From Flavobacteriaceae bacterium (lineage in GTDB: Bacteria; Bacteroidota; Bacteroidia; Flavobacteriales; Flavobacteriaceae): a stretch of 64,000 nt of DNA. Where the stretch lies: contig NZFW01000024.1 of NCBI GenBank assembly GCA_002690805.1, positions 12,231 through 76,230 of the forward strand, read 5' to 3'. Position numbers and translations under genes: made by a program. Below are positions 55,072 to 64,000 of the stretch, piece by piece. How positions within the stretch are numbered: the first letter of the stretch is position 1; each line of letters starts with the position of its first letter. Under the pieces are notes generated by a model. It worked only from the letters and a program-made list of their open reading frames with translations. It did no database searches and was not told the DNA's origin.

Positions 55072-55551
55072 ATGAGAAAAAGAGAAGCCAAAAAACGACC
55101 ATTACTCCCAGATCCCAAATTTAAGGAACAATTAGTAACTCGTTTTGTTAATAATCTTATGTGGGATGGAAAAAAGTCTACAGCCTTTAAAATATTTTAC
55201 GACGCTATTGACATAATAGATGAACGCAAGCAAGAAGATGACGAAAAAACTGCACTAGATATATGGAAAGATGCCCTTTCTAACGTTATGCCTCATGTTG
55301 AGGTTAGAAGCAGAAGAGTTGGGGGTGCAACATTTCAAATACCAATGCAAATTCGTGCTGATAGAAAAGTTTCATTAGCAATGAAATGGCTTATAAGTTA
55401 TTCCAGAAAAAGAAATGAAAAGTCAATGGCTCTTAGGCTTGCAAATGAATGTATTGCTGCAGCCAAAGAAGAAGGAGCTGCTGTAAAGAAAAGAGTTGAT
55501 ACTCACAAAATGGCTGAAGCTAACAAAGCCTTTTCTCATTTTAGATTTTAA
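55072..55551 (+). CDS. rpsG: Ribosomal protein S7
   Basis: 159 residues; binds the 3' major domain of 16S rRNA and nucleates head assembly. Canonical segments: MRKREAKKR, FVNNLMWDGKKSTA, NVMPHVEVRSRRVGGATFQIP, RADRKVSLAMKWL and KKRVDTHKMAEANKAFSHFR. Between rpsL and fusA as in the classical str operon. Confidence 0.98.
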   Translation: MRKREAKKRPLLPDPKFKEQLVTRFVNNLMWDGKKSTAFKIFYDAIDIIDERKQEDDEKTALDIWKDALSNVMPHVEVRSRRVGGATFQIPMQIRADRKVSLAMKWLISYSRKRNEKSMALRLANECIAAAKEEGAAVKKRVDTHKMAEANKAFSHFRF

Positions 55552-55562
55552 ATTTAACATAA

Positions 55563-57689
55563 ATGTCAAGAGATTTAAAATATACACGTAATATAGGAAT
55601 TGCTGCTCACATTGATGCTGGTAAAACCACAACTACTGAGCGTATTCTTTTTTACACAGGAGTTAGTCACAAAATTGGAGAAGTTCATGATGGTGCAGCT
55701 ACTATGGACTGGATGGAGCAGGAACAAGAACGTGGAATAACAATTACCTCTGCCGCTACTACTTGTAAATGGTCTTTTCCTACTGAACAAGGAAAACCAA
55801 CTACAGAAGCAAAAGACTATCATTTTAATATTATTGATACTCCAGGCCACGTAGATTTTACAGTTGAAGTAAACCGATCTTTAAGAGTTCTTGATGGATT
55901 GGTTTTTTTGTTTTCAGCAGTTGACGGTGTTGAACCACAATCAGAGACTAATTGGCGTTTGGCCGATAATTATAAAGTCCCTCGAATAGGATTTGTCAAT
56001 AAAATGGATAGACAGGGATCTAATTTTTTAGGAGTATGTAAACAGGTCAAAGACATGCTTAAGTCAAATGCGGTTCCGATTGTTCTCAATATAGGTGATG
56101 AAGATAATTTTAAGGGAATTGTTGATCTAGTAAAAAATCGAGCTATTGTCTGGCATGACGATAATTATGGATCAACATTTGATGTTGTTGATATTCCTGA
56201 AGACCTAAAAGATGAAGCTGATGCTCTACGAAATCAATTAATTGAGGCAGTTGCTGAGTATGACGAGGTTTTATTAGAGAAGTTTTTTGATGATCCAGAT
56301 TCCATTACAGAGGATGAAGTTCACAATGCATTAAGAGCTGCAACACAAGACATTAGTATCATTCCCATGGTCTGTGGTTCCTCATTTAAAAATAAAGGAG
56401 TTCAATTTTTATTAGATGCTGTATGCAGATATTTACCTTCTCCTGAGGATAAGGAAGCAATAGTTGGTACTGATCCTAAGTCAGATTTAGAAATTGCAAG
56501 AAAACCTAGTACAAAAGAACCATTTTCAGCACTAGCATTCAAAATTGCTACAGATCCATATGTTGGACGTTTAGCTTTTTTTCGTGTATACTCCGGTAAT
56601 TTAAATGCTGGATCATATGTTCTTAATAACAGATCTGGAAATAAGGAGAGAATTTCACGTATTTACCAAATGCATTCCAACAAGCAAAATGCTATTGACA
56701 TAATTGAAGCTGGTGATATTGGTGCTGCAGTTGGTTTTAAAGATATTAAAACAGGAGATACTCTTTCAAATGAAAAATTTCCAATCATTTTGGAAAGTAT
56801 GGATTTCCCGGATCCCGTAATAGGTATTGCAGTCGAACCCAAAACTAAGGCAGATGTTGATAAATTAGGAATGTCTCTTGCAAAGTTAGCTGAGGAGGAC
56901 CCAACTTTTCAGGTCAAATCTGATGAAGCTTCTGGTCAAACCATTATTTCTGGTATGGGAGAGCTTCATTTAGATATTATAATTGATCGCCTTCGTCGTG
57001 AGTTTAAAGTTGAAGTCAATCAAGGACAACCTCAAGTTGAATACAAGGAATCATTAACAACAAAAGCTCAGCATAGAGAAATTTATAAAAAGCAATCAGG
57101 AGGTAGAGGAAAATTTGCAGATATTGTTTTTGATATTGAGCCTGCTGAAGACGGAAAATCAGGACTTGAGTTTATTAATTTGATAAAAGGTGGTAATGTG
57201 CCAAAAGAATATATTCCTTCTGTTGAAAAAGGATTTAAAATGTCAATGAGTAATGGTCCTTTGGCTGGATTCGAGGTTGATTCAATGAAAATTACATTAA
57301 AAGATGGATCTTTTCATGCAGTCGACTCAGATTCTCTGTCATTTGAGTTAGCAGCTAAATTAGGATTCAAAGCTGCAGCAAAAGCTGCAAAAGCAGTAAT
57401 TATGGAACCTATTATGAAGCTTGAAGTTTTGACACCTGAAGAGAATATGGGTGATATAGTAGGAGATTTAAATCGTCGTCGAGAACAGGTTAACTCAATG
57501 GATGATCGAGCGGGATCTAAAGTTGTAAAAGCAGAAGTTCCTCTTTCCGAAATGTTTGGATATGTAACTTCTTTAAGAACACTCTCTTCAGGAAGAGCAA
57601 CCTCAACCATGGAATTTTCTCATTATGCTGAAACTCCATCAAACATATCAGAAAAAGTTATTGCTGATGTTAAAGGGAACAATATTTAA
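55563..57689 (+). CDS. fusA: Elongation factor G
   Basis: Translocation GTPase, 708 residues. G1 [12 protein letters not shown] is near residue 15; the switch-I region with [33 protein letters not shown], and NKMDR follow. Domains II-V are complete, ending with [20 protein letters not shown]. It lies 11 bases after rpsG. Unlike the E. coli str operon, no tuf gene follows; rpsJ comes 9 bases later, which is the usual Bacteroidota arrangement. Confidence 0.98.
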   Translation: MSRDLKYTRNIGIAAHIDAGKTTTTERILFYTGVSHKIGEVHDGAATMDWMEQEQERGITITSAATTCKWSFPTEQGKPTTEAKDYHFNIIDTPGHVDFTVEVNRSLRVLDGLVFLFSAVDGVEPQSETNWRLADNYKVPRIGFVNKMDRQGSNFLGVCKQVKDMLKSNAVPIVLNIGDEDNFKGIVDLVKNRAIVWHDDNYGSTFDVVDIPEDLKDEADALRNQLIEAVAEYDEVLLEKFFDDPDSITEDEVHNALRAATQDISIIPMVCGSSFKNKGVQFLLDAVCRYLPSPEDKEAIVGTDPKSDLEIARKPSTKEPFSALAFKIATDPYVGRLAFFRVYSGNLNAGSYVLNNRSGNKERISRIYQMHSNKQNAIDIIEAGDIGAAVGFKDIKTGDTLSNEKFPIILESMDFPDPVIGIAVEPKTKADVDKLGMSLAKLAEEDPTFQVKSDEASGQTIISGMGELHLDIIIDRLRREFKVEVNQGQPQVEYKESLTTKAQHREIYKKQSGGRGKFADIVFDIEPAEDGKSGLEFINLIKGGNVPKEYIPSVEKGFKMSMSNGPLAGFEVDSMKITLKDGSFHAVDSDSLSFELAAKLGFKAAAKAAKAVIMEPIMKLEVLTPEENMGDIVGDLNRRREQVNSMDDRAGSKVVKAEVPLSEMFGYVTSLRTLSSGRATSTMEFSHYAETPSNISEKVIADVKGNNI

Positions 57690-57698
57690 TATTAAAAG

Positions 57699-58004
57699 AT
57701 GAGTCAAAAAATTAGAATAAAGTTAAAATCGTATGACCACAATTTAGTAGACAAATCTGCTGATAAAATTGTTAAGACCGTAAAAACAACTGGAGCTGTT
57801 GTAACAGGTCCGATTCCACTTCCAACACACAAAAAAATTTTTACTGTTCTTCGCTCGCCTCATGTTAACAAAAAATCACGTGAACAATTCAAATTGTGTT
57901 ACAATAAACGTTTGCTAGATATTTACAGTTCATCATCAAAAACAATTGATGCTCTAATGAAACTCGAATTACCTAGTGGTGTTGAAGTTGAAATAAAAGT
58001 TTAA
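57699..58004 (+). CDS. rpsJ: Ribosomal protein S10
   Basis: 101 residues; small-subunit head protein (NusE in antitermination). [49 protein letters not shown] and the end [11 protein letters not shown] are canonical. It starts the S10 part of the operon. Confidence 0.98.
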   Translation: MSQKIRIKLKSYDHNLVDKSADKIVKTVKTTGAVVTGPIPLPTHKKIFTVLRSPHVNKKSREQFKLCYNKRLLDIYSSSSKTIDALMKLELPSGVEVEIKV

Positions 58005-58022
58005 ATAAATATTATAGTAATC

Positions 58023-58640
58023 ATGTCTGGATTAATTGGAAAAAAAGTTGGAATGACATCCTTGTTTGATGCAAATGGAAAAAACATTCCATGTACCGTT
58101 ATCGAAGCGGGTCCTTGTGTGGTTACCCAGGTCAGAACTAAAAATATTGACGGGTATGAAGCTCTTCAATTAGGTTTCGATGACAAAAGTGAGAAAAACA
58201 GTTCTAAAGCTGCGATTGGTCATTTTAAAAATGCTAATGCTGTTGTCAAACGTAAACTCTTTGAATTCAAAAATTTTAGTAAAGAATATAAATTGGGTGA
58301 CCAGATAAGTGTTGATCATTTTATTGAAGGTGAGTTTGTTGATATCTCGGGTATATCAAAAGGAAAAGGATTTCAAGGCGTTGTAAAGCGCCACGGGTTT
58401 GCAGGAGTCGGACAAGCTACACATGGACAGCATAATCGTTTAAGAGCCCCTGGTTCAATTGGAGCTGCATCATATCCAGCTCGTGTTTTTAAAGGTATGA
58501 GAATGGCAGGACAAACAGGAAATAAGTCTGTTAAAGTACAAAACCTTAGAGTACTCAAAGTTGTCTTAGAGAAAAATATTTTAGTAGTTAAAGGATGTGT
58601 CCCCGGGCACAATAATTCGTATTTAATAATTAGCAAATAA
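58023..58640 (+). CDS. rplC: Ribosomal protein L3
   Basis: 205 residues; one of the primary 23S rRNA-binding proteins near the peptidyl transferase centre. [14 protein letters not shown] at the start, [15 protein letters not shown] and [20 protein letters not shown] are diagnostic. The final TAA overlaps the rplD start by one base. Confidence 0.97.
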   Translation: MSGLIGKKVGMTSLFDANGKNIPCTVIEAGPCVVTQVRTKNIDGYEALQLGFDDKSEKNSSKAAIGHFKNANAVVKRKLFEFKNFSKEYKLGDQISVDHFIEGEFVDISGISKGKGFQGVVKRHGFAGVGQATHGQHNRLRAPGSIGAASYPARVFKGMRMAGQTGNKSVKVQNLRVLKVVLEKNILVVKGCVPGHNNSYLIISK

Positions 58641-59272
58641 TGGAGATAGCTGTTTTAAATATTAAAGGAAAAGATACCGGAAGAAAAGCAAAGCTTAATC
58701 CTTCAGTATTTGGTATTGAGCCGAACGATCATGCAATATATCTTGATGTCAAACAACATCTAGCCAATAAGCGACAAGGCACTCACAAATCAAAAGAACG
58801 GGCAGATATTGTTGGTTCAACTAGAAAGATAAAAAAACAAAAAGGAACTGGAACTGCAAGAGCAGGTAGTATTAAAAACCCATTATTTAGAGGAGGGGGA
58901 AGAATATTTGGTCCTACTCCTAGAGATTATAGTCAAAAAGTTAACAAAAAAGTTAAACGATTGGCAAGAAAATCGGCATTAAGTAAAAAAGCTAAAAACA
59001 AAGAGATAATTATTTTAGAAGATTTTAAATTTGACACCCCTAAAACAAGTATTTTTTTAAAAGTGTTAAAGTCCCTAAATGTCGATACTAAAAAATCATT
59101 GCTAGTATTAGGAGAGCAAAATAAAAATGTATATTTGTCATCGCGTAATTTAAAAAAATCAAAAGTTATAATTAACTCAGAATTAAATACTTACGCCATT
59201 TCAAATGCTAGTAATTTAATTTTAACAGAAGGTGCAATTAGTGAATTAGAATTAATTTTGAACAAAGTTTAA
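58640..59272 (+). CDS. rplD: Ribosomal protein L4
   Basis: 210 residues; lines the exit tunnel. The tunnel loop has [20 protein letters not shown] and [20 protein letters not shown]. Start ATG at 58640 overlaps the rplC stop by one base. In E. coli L4 also represses the S10 operon; no leader for this was recognised here. Confidence 0.96.
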   Translation: MEIAVLNIKGKDTGRKAKLNPSVFGIEPNDHAIYLDVKQHLANKRQGTHKSKERADIVGSTRKIKKQKGTGTARAGSIKNPLFRGGGRIFGPTPRDYSQKVNKKVKRLARKSALSKKAKNKEIIILEDFKFDTPKTSIFLKVLKSLNVDTKKSLLVLGEQNKNVYLSSRNLKKSKVIINSELNTYAISNASNLILTEGAISELELILNKV

Positions 59273-59276
59273 ATTT

Positions 59277-59567
59277 ATGAGTATTTTAATTAAACCAATT
59301 ATTACTGAAAAAGCAACTGCAGATAGCGAGTTAAATAATCGTTACACTTTTCTAGTTGATGTAAAAGCCAATAAAGTTGAAATTAAAAAAGCTGTTGAAA
59401 GTTATTATGATGTTAATGTATCCAAAGTTAGAACTCTGAATTATGGGCCAGAAAGAAAAACAAAGTATACTAAAACTGGAATACAACATGGTAAAACTAA
59501 TGCTCTAAAAAAAGCTATAGTTCAACTAATAGAAGGTGATGTAATCGATTTTTACAATAATTTATAA
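59277..59567 (+). CDS. rplW: Ribosomal protein L23
   Basis: 96 residues; exit-tunnel protein that docks trigger factor and [42 protein letters not shown] and [13 protein letters not shown] are canonical. 4 bases after rplD and 11 before rplB. Confidence 0.96.
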   Translation: MSILIKPIITEKATADSELNNRYTFLVDVKANKVEIKKAVESYYDVNVSKVRTLNYGPERKTKYTKTGIQHGKTNALKKAIVQLIEGDVIDFYNNL

Positions 59568-59578
59568 TATTTGGAGAT

Positions 59579-60403
59579 ATGTCAGTAAGAAAATTAAAAC
59601 CGGTAACACCTGCTCAAAGATTTACAATAGTAAATGGCTTTGATGCTATTACTACTGATAAACCAGAAAAAAGTTTACTTGAGCCTCAAAAGAGAAGTGG
59701 CGGTAGAAACAATAAAGGAAAAATGACTATTCGATACAAAGGTGGAGGCCACAAAAGACGCTATCGAGTCATTGACTTCAAAAGAAATAAATTTGATATA
59801 CCCGCGACAGTAAAATCTATTGAATACGATCCTAATCGAAGCTCTTTTATTGCACTTTTGGAATATAAAGACGGTGAGAAAAGATATATCATTGCCCAAA
59901 GTGGATTAAAAGTTGGGCAAAAAGTTTCTTCCGGAGAAAAATCATCAGCTGATGTGGGTAATTCTTTACCTCTTTCAAAAATACCACTTGGTACAATTAT
60001 TTCATGTATAGAACTTCAACCTAAAAAAGGAGCAGTAATTGCTAGAAGTGCTGGAGCATTTGCTCAATTAATGGCAAGAGAGGGTAAATTTGCTTCAATT
60101 AAAATGCCCTCAGGGGAAACTAGATTAATCCAAACATTATGTTTGGCAACCATAGGTTCTGTGTCAAATTCGGATCATCAGCTTCTAGTTGCAGGAAAAG
60201 CGGGAAGATCACGTTGGTTAGGACGTCGTCCAAGAACAAGACCTGTTGCAATGAACCCTGTCGATCATCCTATGGGTGGTGGTGAAGGCCGTGCATCAGG
60301 TGGGCATCCTAGGTCAAGAAATGGGATCCCTGCTAAAGGATTCCGAACACGATCAAAAACTAAAGCAAGTAATAAATTTATAATAGAGCGAAGAAAAAAA
60401 TAA
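59579..60403 (+). CDS. rplB: Ribosomal protein L2
   Basis: 274 residues; needed for subunit association and peptidyl transfer. [34 protein letters not shown], the [18 protein letters not shown] segment and the conserved His of AMNPVDHP are present. Followed by rpsS after 3 bases. Confidence 0.98.
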   Translation: MSVRKLKPVTPAQRFTIVNGFDAITTDKPEKSLLEPQKRSGGRNNKGKMTIRYKGGGHKRRYRVIDFKRNKFDIPATVKSIEYDPNRSSFIALLEYKDGEKRYIIAQSGLKVGQKVSSGEKSSADVGNSLPLSKIPLGTIISCIELQPKKGAVIARSAGAFAQLMAREGKFASIKMPSGETRLIQTLCLATIGSVSNSDHQLLVAGKAGRSRWLGRRPRTRPVAMNPVDHPMGGGEGRASGGHPRSRNGIPAKGFRTRSKTKASNKFIIERRKK

Positions 60404-60406
60404 ATT

Positions 60407-60685
60407 ATGTCACGTTCACTAAAAAAAGGTCCATTTGTTCATCATAGTTTAAATGCTAAGATCAACACTAATATTGAGAAAAATAAAAAAACAGTTATTA
60501 AGACTTGGTCTCGTGCATCTTTAATAACACCAGATTTTGTTGGACAAACTATTGGAGTACATAATGGTAAGACACACATACCTGTTTACATTACAGAGAA
60601 TATGGTAGGACATAAGTTAGGTGAATTTTCTCCAACTCGTTCATTTCGTGGGCATGCTGGTGCCAAAAATAAAGGAAAAAAATAA
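60407..60685 (+). CDS. rpsS: Ribosomal protein S19
   Basis: 92 residues; small-subunit head, near the A-site finger. [35 protein letters not shown] and [17 protein letters not shown] are canonical. 6 bases before rplV. Confidence 0.98.
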   Translation: MSRSLKKGPFVHHSLNAKINTNIEKNKKTVIKTWSRASLITPDFVGQTIGVHNGKTHIPVYITENMVGHKLGEFSPTRSFRGHAGAKNKGKK

Positions 60686-60691
60686 AGCACC

Positions 60692-61096
60692 ATGGGAAAT
60701 CGAAAAAGAAAAAGTGCCGAGCTCAGCAAAGAAAGTAAAAGAAAATTTTCTTTTGCAAAATTAAATAATTGCCCTACTTCCCCACGCAAAATGAGACTTG
60801 TAGCAGATCAGGTAAGGGGTGAAAGTATCGAAAAAGCTCTTTCCATTCTTAAATTTAGTCCTAAAGAGGCATCTAAAAGACTTGAAAAACTTCTGTTATC
60901 AGCAGTATCAAATTGGCAATCAAAAAATGAAAATAGTGATGTTGAAAATGCGAATCTTTTTATTCGTGAAGTTAAGGTAGACAGCGGAAGTATGCTCAAA
61001 AGATTACGTCCAGCCCCACAGGGACGTGCGCACAGAATTAGAAAACGATCAAATCATGTAACCCTTATTTTGGGTTCAAATAATAATGAAGATTAA
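60692..61096 (+). CDS. rplV: Ribosomal protein L22
   Basis: 134 residues; contacts all 23S domains and lines the exit tunnel. NCPTSPRKMRLVADQVRG, and the beta hairpin region RLRPAPQGRAHRIRKRSNHV, are diagnostic. An N-terminal basic extension (MGNRKRKSAELSKESKRK) makes it a little longer than the E. coli protein (110 residues). Confidence 0.96.
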   Translation: MGNRKRKSAELSKESKRKFSFAKLNNCPTSPRKMRLVADQVRGESIEKALSILKFSPKEASKRLEKLLLSAVSNWQSKNENSDVENANLFIREVKVDSGSMLKRLRPAPQGRAHRIRKRSNHVTLILGSNNNED

Positions 61097-61099
61097 ATT

Positions 61100-61825
61100 A
61101 TGGGACAAAAAACAAATCCTATTGGAAATCGCCTGGGAATCATAAGAGGATGGGACTCTAATTGGTACGGAGGAAAAGATTATGGTGATAAGCTAGCAGA
61201 GGACGACAAAATAAGACGTTATATTTATGCTAGATTATCTAAAGCAAGTGTGTCTAATGTTATAATAGAAAGAACTTTAAAATTAATTACTGTAACTATT
61301 ACCACAGCTCGACCCGGTATTATTATCGGTAAAGCTGGACAAGAAGTAGATAAATTAAAAGAGGAGCTAAAGAAAATAACTGCTAAGGATATTCAAATTA
61401 ACATCCATGAGATAAAAAGACCTGAGCTCGATGCTAAGCTTGTTGCTACAAGTATTGCAAGACAGATTGAAAACCGTATTTCATATCGAAGAGCCATTAA
61501 AATGTCTATTGCCTCATCAATTAGAATGAATGCAGAGGGAATTAAAGTACAAATCTCAGGTCGGTTAAATGGAGCTGAGATGGCAAGAAGTGAGTCATAT
61601 AAAGAAGGGCGCATACCTCTATCAACCTTTAGAGCTGATATTGATTATGCTCTTGTTGAAGCTCACACTACATATGGCCGTTTAGGTATTAAGGTTTGGA
61701 TTATGAAAGGAGAAGTATATGGAAAGAGAGAATTATCTCCACTTATTGGTATGCAAAAAAAATCAGGTATAAATTCAAAAAATAATAAATCCAATGGACG
61801 TCAACAGCGTCGAGGAAGAAAATAA
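61100..61825 (+). CDS. rpsC: Ribosomal protein S3
   Basis: 241 residues; mRNA entry-channel protein. [20 protein letters not shown] at the start, the KH domain with [35 protein letters not shown] and [15 protein letters not shown], then a basic C-terminal tail ending in GRQQRRGRK. Confidence 0.97.
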   Translation: MGQKTNPIGNRLGIIRGWDSNWYGGKDYGDKLAEDDKIRRYIYARLSKASVSNVIIERTLKLITVTITTARPGIIIGKAGQEVDKLKEELKKITAKDIQINIHEIKRPELDAKLVATSIARQIENRISYRRAIKMSIASSIRMNAEGIKVQISGRLNGAEMARSESYKEGRIPLSTFRADIDYALVEAHTTYGRLGIKVWIMKGEVYGKRELSPLIGMQKKSGINSKNNKSNGRQQRRGRK

Positions 61826-61843
61826 TTTTCAATCACTGGGATC

Positions 61844-62278
61844 ATGTTACAACCTAAAAGAACAAAATTTCGTAAGGCACAAAAAGGAAGAATGAAGGGT
61901 TTTTCTCAAAGAGGAAATCAGTTATCTAATGGAATGTTTGGTATTAAGTCAACTGATTCCCACTTTATAACCTCTAGACAAATTGAAGCTGCAAGAATTG
62001 CAGCCACTCGTTACATGAAAAGAGAAGGCCAATTATGGATCAAAATTTTTCCTGACAAACCCATTACAAAAAAACCATTAGAAGTTAGAATGGGAAAGGG
62101 TAAAGGTGCTCCTGAATATTTTGTAGCTGTTGTTAAGCCTGGAAGAATAATGTTTGAAGTTGCAGGAGTCTCTTTAGATGTTGCAAAAGAAGCGCTAAGG
62201 CTTGCTGCACAAAAGCTTCCTGTTAGAACTAAATTTATCATAGCAAGAGATTATGAATCAAAAACTGATGAAAGATGA
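61844..62278 (+). CDS. rplP: Ribosomal protein L16
   Basis: 144 residues; helps position A-site t[59 protein letters not shown] and [13 protein letters not shown] are canonical. The C-terminus is a few residues longer than usual and overlaps the rpmC start by 4 bases (ATGA). Confidence 0.97.
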   Translation: MLQPKRTKFRKAQKGRMKGFSQRGNQLSNGMFGIKSTDSHFITSRQIEAARIAATRYMKREGQLWIKIFPDKPITKKPLEVRMGKGKGAPEYFVAVVKPGRIMFEVAGVSLDVAKEALRLAAQKLPVRTKFIIARDYESKTDER

Positions 62279-62460
62279 AACAAACTGAAATAGAAAAACT
62301 CTCATTAGAAGATATAACTGATAAACTTGAGGAGTTTAAAAAAAAATTAAGTGACTTGAGAATGTCACACTCAATTTCACCACTTGAAAATCCAATACAA
62401 ATAAGGGATGTTCGAAGGATAGTTTCACGTTTATTAACAGCAAAAAATGCAAACAAATAA
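62275..62460 (+). CDS. rpmC: Ribosomal protein L29
   Basis: 61 residues, two helices at the exit-tunnel rim. [20 protein letters not shown] and the [17 protein letters not shown] stretch are typical. Coupled to rplP by the 4-base overlap. Confidence 0.93.
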   Translation: MKQTEIEKLSLEDITDKLEEFKKKLSDLRMSHSISPLENPIQIRDVRRIVSRLLTAKNANK

Positions 62461-62479
62461 ATATATTAAGTTATAAATT

Positions 62480-62737
62480 ATGGAAAGCAGAAATCTCAGA
62501 AAAGAAAGAATCGGTGTTGTAACTAGCAATAAAATGGAAAAATCTATTATTGTTTCTGAAGTAAAGAGAACCAAACATCCAATGTATGGAAAGTATGTTC
62601 TAAAAACTAAAAAGTATACAGCTCATGATGAGATGAACGATTGTAAAATAGGTGATACAGTTAAAATAATGGAAACACGTCCATTAAGTAAATCAAAAAA
62701 TTGGAGATTAGTAGAAATAATAGAAAGAGCAAAATAA
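62480..62737 (+). CDS. rpsQ: Ribosomal protein S17
   Basis: 85 residues, OB fold, binds the 5' domain of 16S r[43 protein letters not shown] and [19 protein letters not shown] are canonical. Followed by rplN after one base. Confidence 0.97.
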   Translation: MESRNLRKERIGVVTSNKMEKSIIVSEVKRTKHPMYGKYVLKTKKYTAHDEMNDCKIGDTVKIMETRPLSKSKNWRLVEIIERAK

Positions 62738-62738
62738 A

Positions 62739-63107
62739 ATGTTACAACAAGAATCAAGACTTAAGGTTGCTGATAATACCGGAGCTAAGGAAGTTCTAAC
62801 AATTAGAGTTCTAGGTGGAACAAAAAGACGTTATGCATCTGTTGGAGATAAAATTGTTATTAGTGTAAAAGATGCAACTCCTGCAGGAACAGTCAAAAAA
62901 GGTCAAGTATCAACAGCTGTAGTGGTTAGAACTACAAAGGAAATCAGAAGGCCTGATGGATCATATATTCGTTTTGACGATAACGCTTGTGTTCTTTTAA
63001 GTGAAACTGGTGAAATGAGAGGGACTAGAGTTTTTGGTCCAGTTGCTCGTGAGTTAAGAGATAGACAGTTTATGAAAATCGTTTCATTAGCACCTGAGGT
63101 GTTATAA
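62739..63107 (+). CDS. rplN: Ribosomal protein L14
   Basis: 122 residues, at the subunit interface. [38 protein letters not shown], and [20 protein letters not shown] are canonical; the length is the universal 122. Confidence 0.98.
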   Translation: MLQQESRLKVADNTGAKEVLTIRVLGGTKRRYASVGDKIVISVKDATPAGTVKKGQVSTAVVVRTTKEIRRPDGSYIRFDDNACVLLSETGEMRGTRVFGPVARELRDRQFMKIVSLAPEVL

Positions 63108-63116
63108 ATTTATACA

Positions 63117-63428
63117 ATGAAAAAATTTAAAATAAGAAAAGGAGATAATGTGAGAGTTATAGCTGGAGCTCAAAAAGGAAATGAAGGAAAAGTCATAAAA
63201 ATTGTTTCAGGTTCTAATAGGGTAATCGTTGAAGGTATTAATTTAGTTAAAAAACATACTAAACCAAATGCTCAGAGTCCTCAGGGAGGTATTGTTGAAA
63301 AGGAAGCATCGATAGATATTTCTAATATTTCAATTGTCACCTCTGATGGTAAAACATCCAGAATAGGTTATCGAATTGAAGATGATAAAAAAAATCGTTA
63401 TTCAAAGAAATCTAACGAAATCATATAA
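63117..63428 (+). CDS. rplX: Ribosomal protein L24
   Basis: 103 residues with a KOW motif: [20 protein letters not shown] followed by [11 protein letters not shown]. It starts large-subunit assembly and sits at the exit of the tunnel. The [19 protein letters not shown] stretch is typical. 2 bases before rplE. Confidence 0.97.
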   Translation: MKKFKIRKGDNVRVIAGAQKGNEGKVIKIVSGSNRVIVEGINLVKKHTKPNAQSPQGGIVEKEASIDISNISIVTSDGKTSRIGYRIEDDKKNRYSKKSNEII

Positions 63429-63430
63429 TT

Positions 63431-63982
63431 ATGAGTTATCAACCCAGGTTAAAAAAGGAATATAAAGAGAGAATAATGAATACTCTTAAACAAGAGTATA
63501 GTTATTCTAATATAATGGAGGTTCCAAGGTTAAAAAAAATAGTTTTAAGTAAAGGTGTTGGTGCAGCTGTTTCCGACAAAAAACTTATTGATTATGCAGT
63601 TGATGAATTAACTCAAATTACCGGTCAAAAGGCTGTCGCTACAATCTCAAAAAAAGATGTTGCTTCTTTTAAATTGAGAAAAGGTATGCCTATTGGGACT
63701 AAAGTAACTCTTCGCGGTGAAAGAATGTATGAATTTTTAGATAGGCTTGTAACTGTTGCATTACCTAGAGTTCGTGACTTTCAAGGAGTAAAATCAACTG
63801 GTTTTGATGGTCGTGGAAATTATAATCTAGGTGTAACTGAACAAATTATATTTCCTGAAATAGATATCGATAAAGTTAATAAAATTGGAGGAATGGATAT
63901 AACATTTGTTACAAACGCAAAAACAGATAAAGAAGCAAAATCATTATTGAACGAACTAGGCTTACCCTTTAAAAAGAATTAA
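63431..63982 (+). CDS. rplE: Ribosomal protein L5
   Basis: 183 residues; binds 5S rRNA and contacts P-site t[71 protein letters not shown] and [20 protein letters not shown] are canonical. The stop is one base before the rpsN start. Confidence 0.98.
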   Translation: MSYQPRLKKEYKERIMNTLKQEYSYSNIMEVPRLKKIVLSKGVGAAVSDKKLIDYAVDELTQITGQKAVATISKKDVASFKLRKGMPIGTKVTLRGERMYEFLDRLVTVALPRVRDFQGVKSTGFDGRGNYNLGVTEQIIFPEIDIDKVNKIGGMDITFVTNAKTDKEAKSLLNELGLPFKKN

Positions 63983-63983
63983 T

Positions 63984-64000
63984 ATGGCAAAAGAATCAAT
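63984..64000 (+). CDS. rpsN: Ribosomal protein S14, first codons (partial)
   Basis: Only MAKES plus two bases are in the window. The peptide start and the position directly after rplE fit rpsN, the invariant next gene in the spc operon. Whether it is the zinc-binding or zinc-free form cannot be seen from five residues. Confidence 0.7.

Noticed and set aside
1-64000. CRISPR arrays, prophage, insertion sequences, toxin-antitoxin modules.
   Set aside because: No regularly spaced repeats, transposase, integrase, phage structural or cas genes were recognised; the XRE protein has a membrane-protein partner, not a toxin-like one.

Overview
The window is AT-rich DNA (about 30% GC by eye, not computed) from a bacterium of the Bacteroidota, most likely a marine Flavobacteriia with a compact genome. 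The evidence is: gliding/type IX secretion genes gldB, gldC and porT; a SusC/SusD outer-membrane pair; TamL (the lipoprotein form of TamA); a short primary sigma factor without region 1.1; promoters of the TTTG-N(17-23)-TAnnTTTG type; no obvious Shine-Dalgarno sequences; and the flavobacterial gene order mraZ-rsmH-ftsL-ftsI-murE-mraY-murD-ftsW-murG-murC-ftsQ-ftsA-ftsZ.

Layout. 1-11479: the start of purK (minus strand) diverges from a plus-strand series: adk, obg, a truncated and apparently inactive Mpl-type ligase, a polysaccharide-deacetylase-family protein, a HAD phosphatase, a MazG-type pyrophosphohydrolase, aroA, queA, rlmN, a polyprenyl diphosphate synthase and dnaG. 11474-14992: nadE (minus), gldB-gldC (plus), engB and an alpha/beta hydrolase (minus). 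15094-30792: the division and cell-wall (dcw) cluster, headed by three phased MraZ-box repeats and ending with ftsZ and a YqeY-like gene. 30805-32361: tRNA-Arg(TCG), then a small accessory-looking group of an XRE regulator, a DUF6249-like membrane protein and a YwaF-like membrane protein; the regulator's promoter is bracketed by a perfect 15-bp inverted repeat. 32408-41127: minus-strand housekeeping genes (rpe, rpoD, pnp, rpsO, accD, fbaA, tamL). 41165-47689: a SpoU methyltransferase, porT, trkA-trkH, rarA and rlmB. 47724-53483: a SusC-SusD-lipoprotein operon closed by a strong terminator. 53618-54358: a secreted protein of unknown function. 54596-64000: the str/S10/spc ribosomal protein operon (rpsL to the first codons of rpsN), with no tuf after fusA.

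How the genes work together. The dcw cluster makes lipid II (MurC, D, E, MraY, MurG) and hands it to the divisome (FtsL, I, W, Q, A, Z). MurF and Ddl, needed for the same pathway, are not in the window. TamL, PorT, GldB, GldC, SusC and SusD belong to the outer-membrane and secretion machinery typical of the phylum. TrkA/TrkH form a potassium uptake system. RpoD is presumably the factor that reads the TAnnTTTG promoters seen throughout.

Most notable. (i) The Mpl-like gene has lost its C-terminal domain and every ligase motif yet remains an open frame, and the next gene also seems to lack its family's active-site residues. (ii) All four convergent gene pairs meet exactly at overlapping or abutting stop codons that form small palindromes. 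(iii) The operator design of the XRE cassette. (iv) Zinc-ligand loss in both DnaG and AccD. No CRISPR array, insertion sequence, prophage or rRNA was seen.
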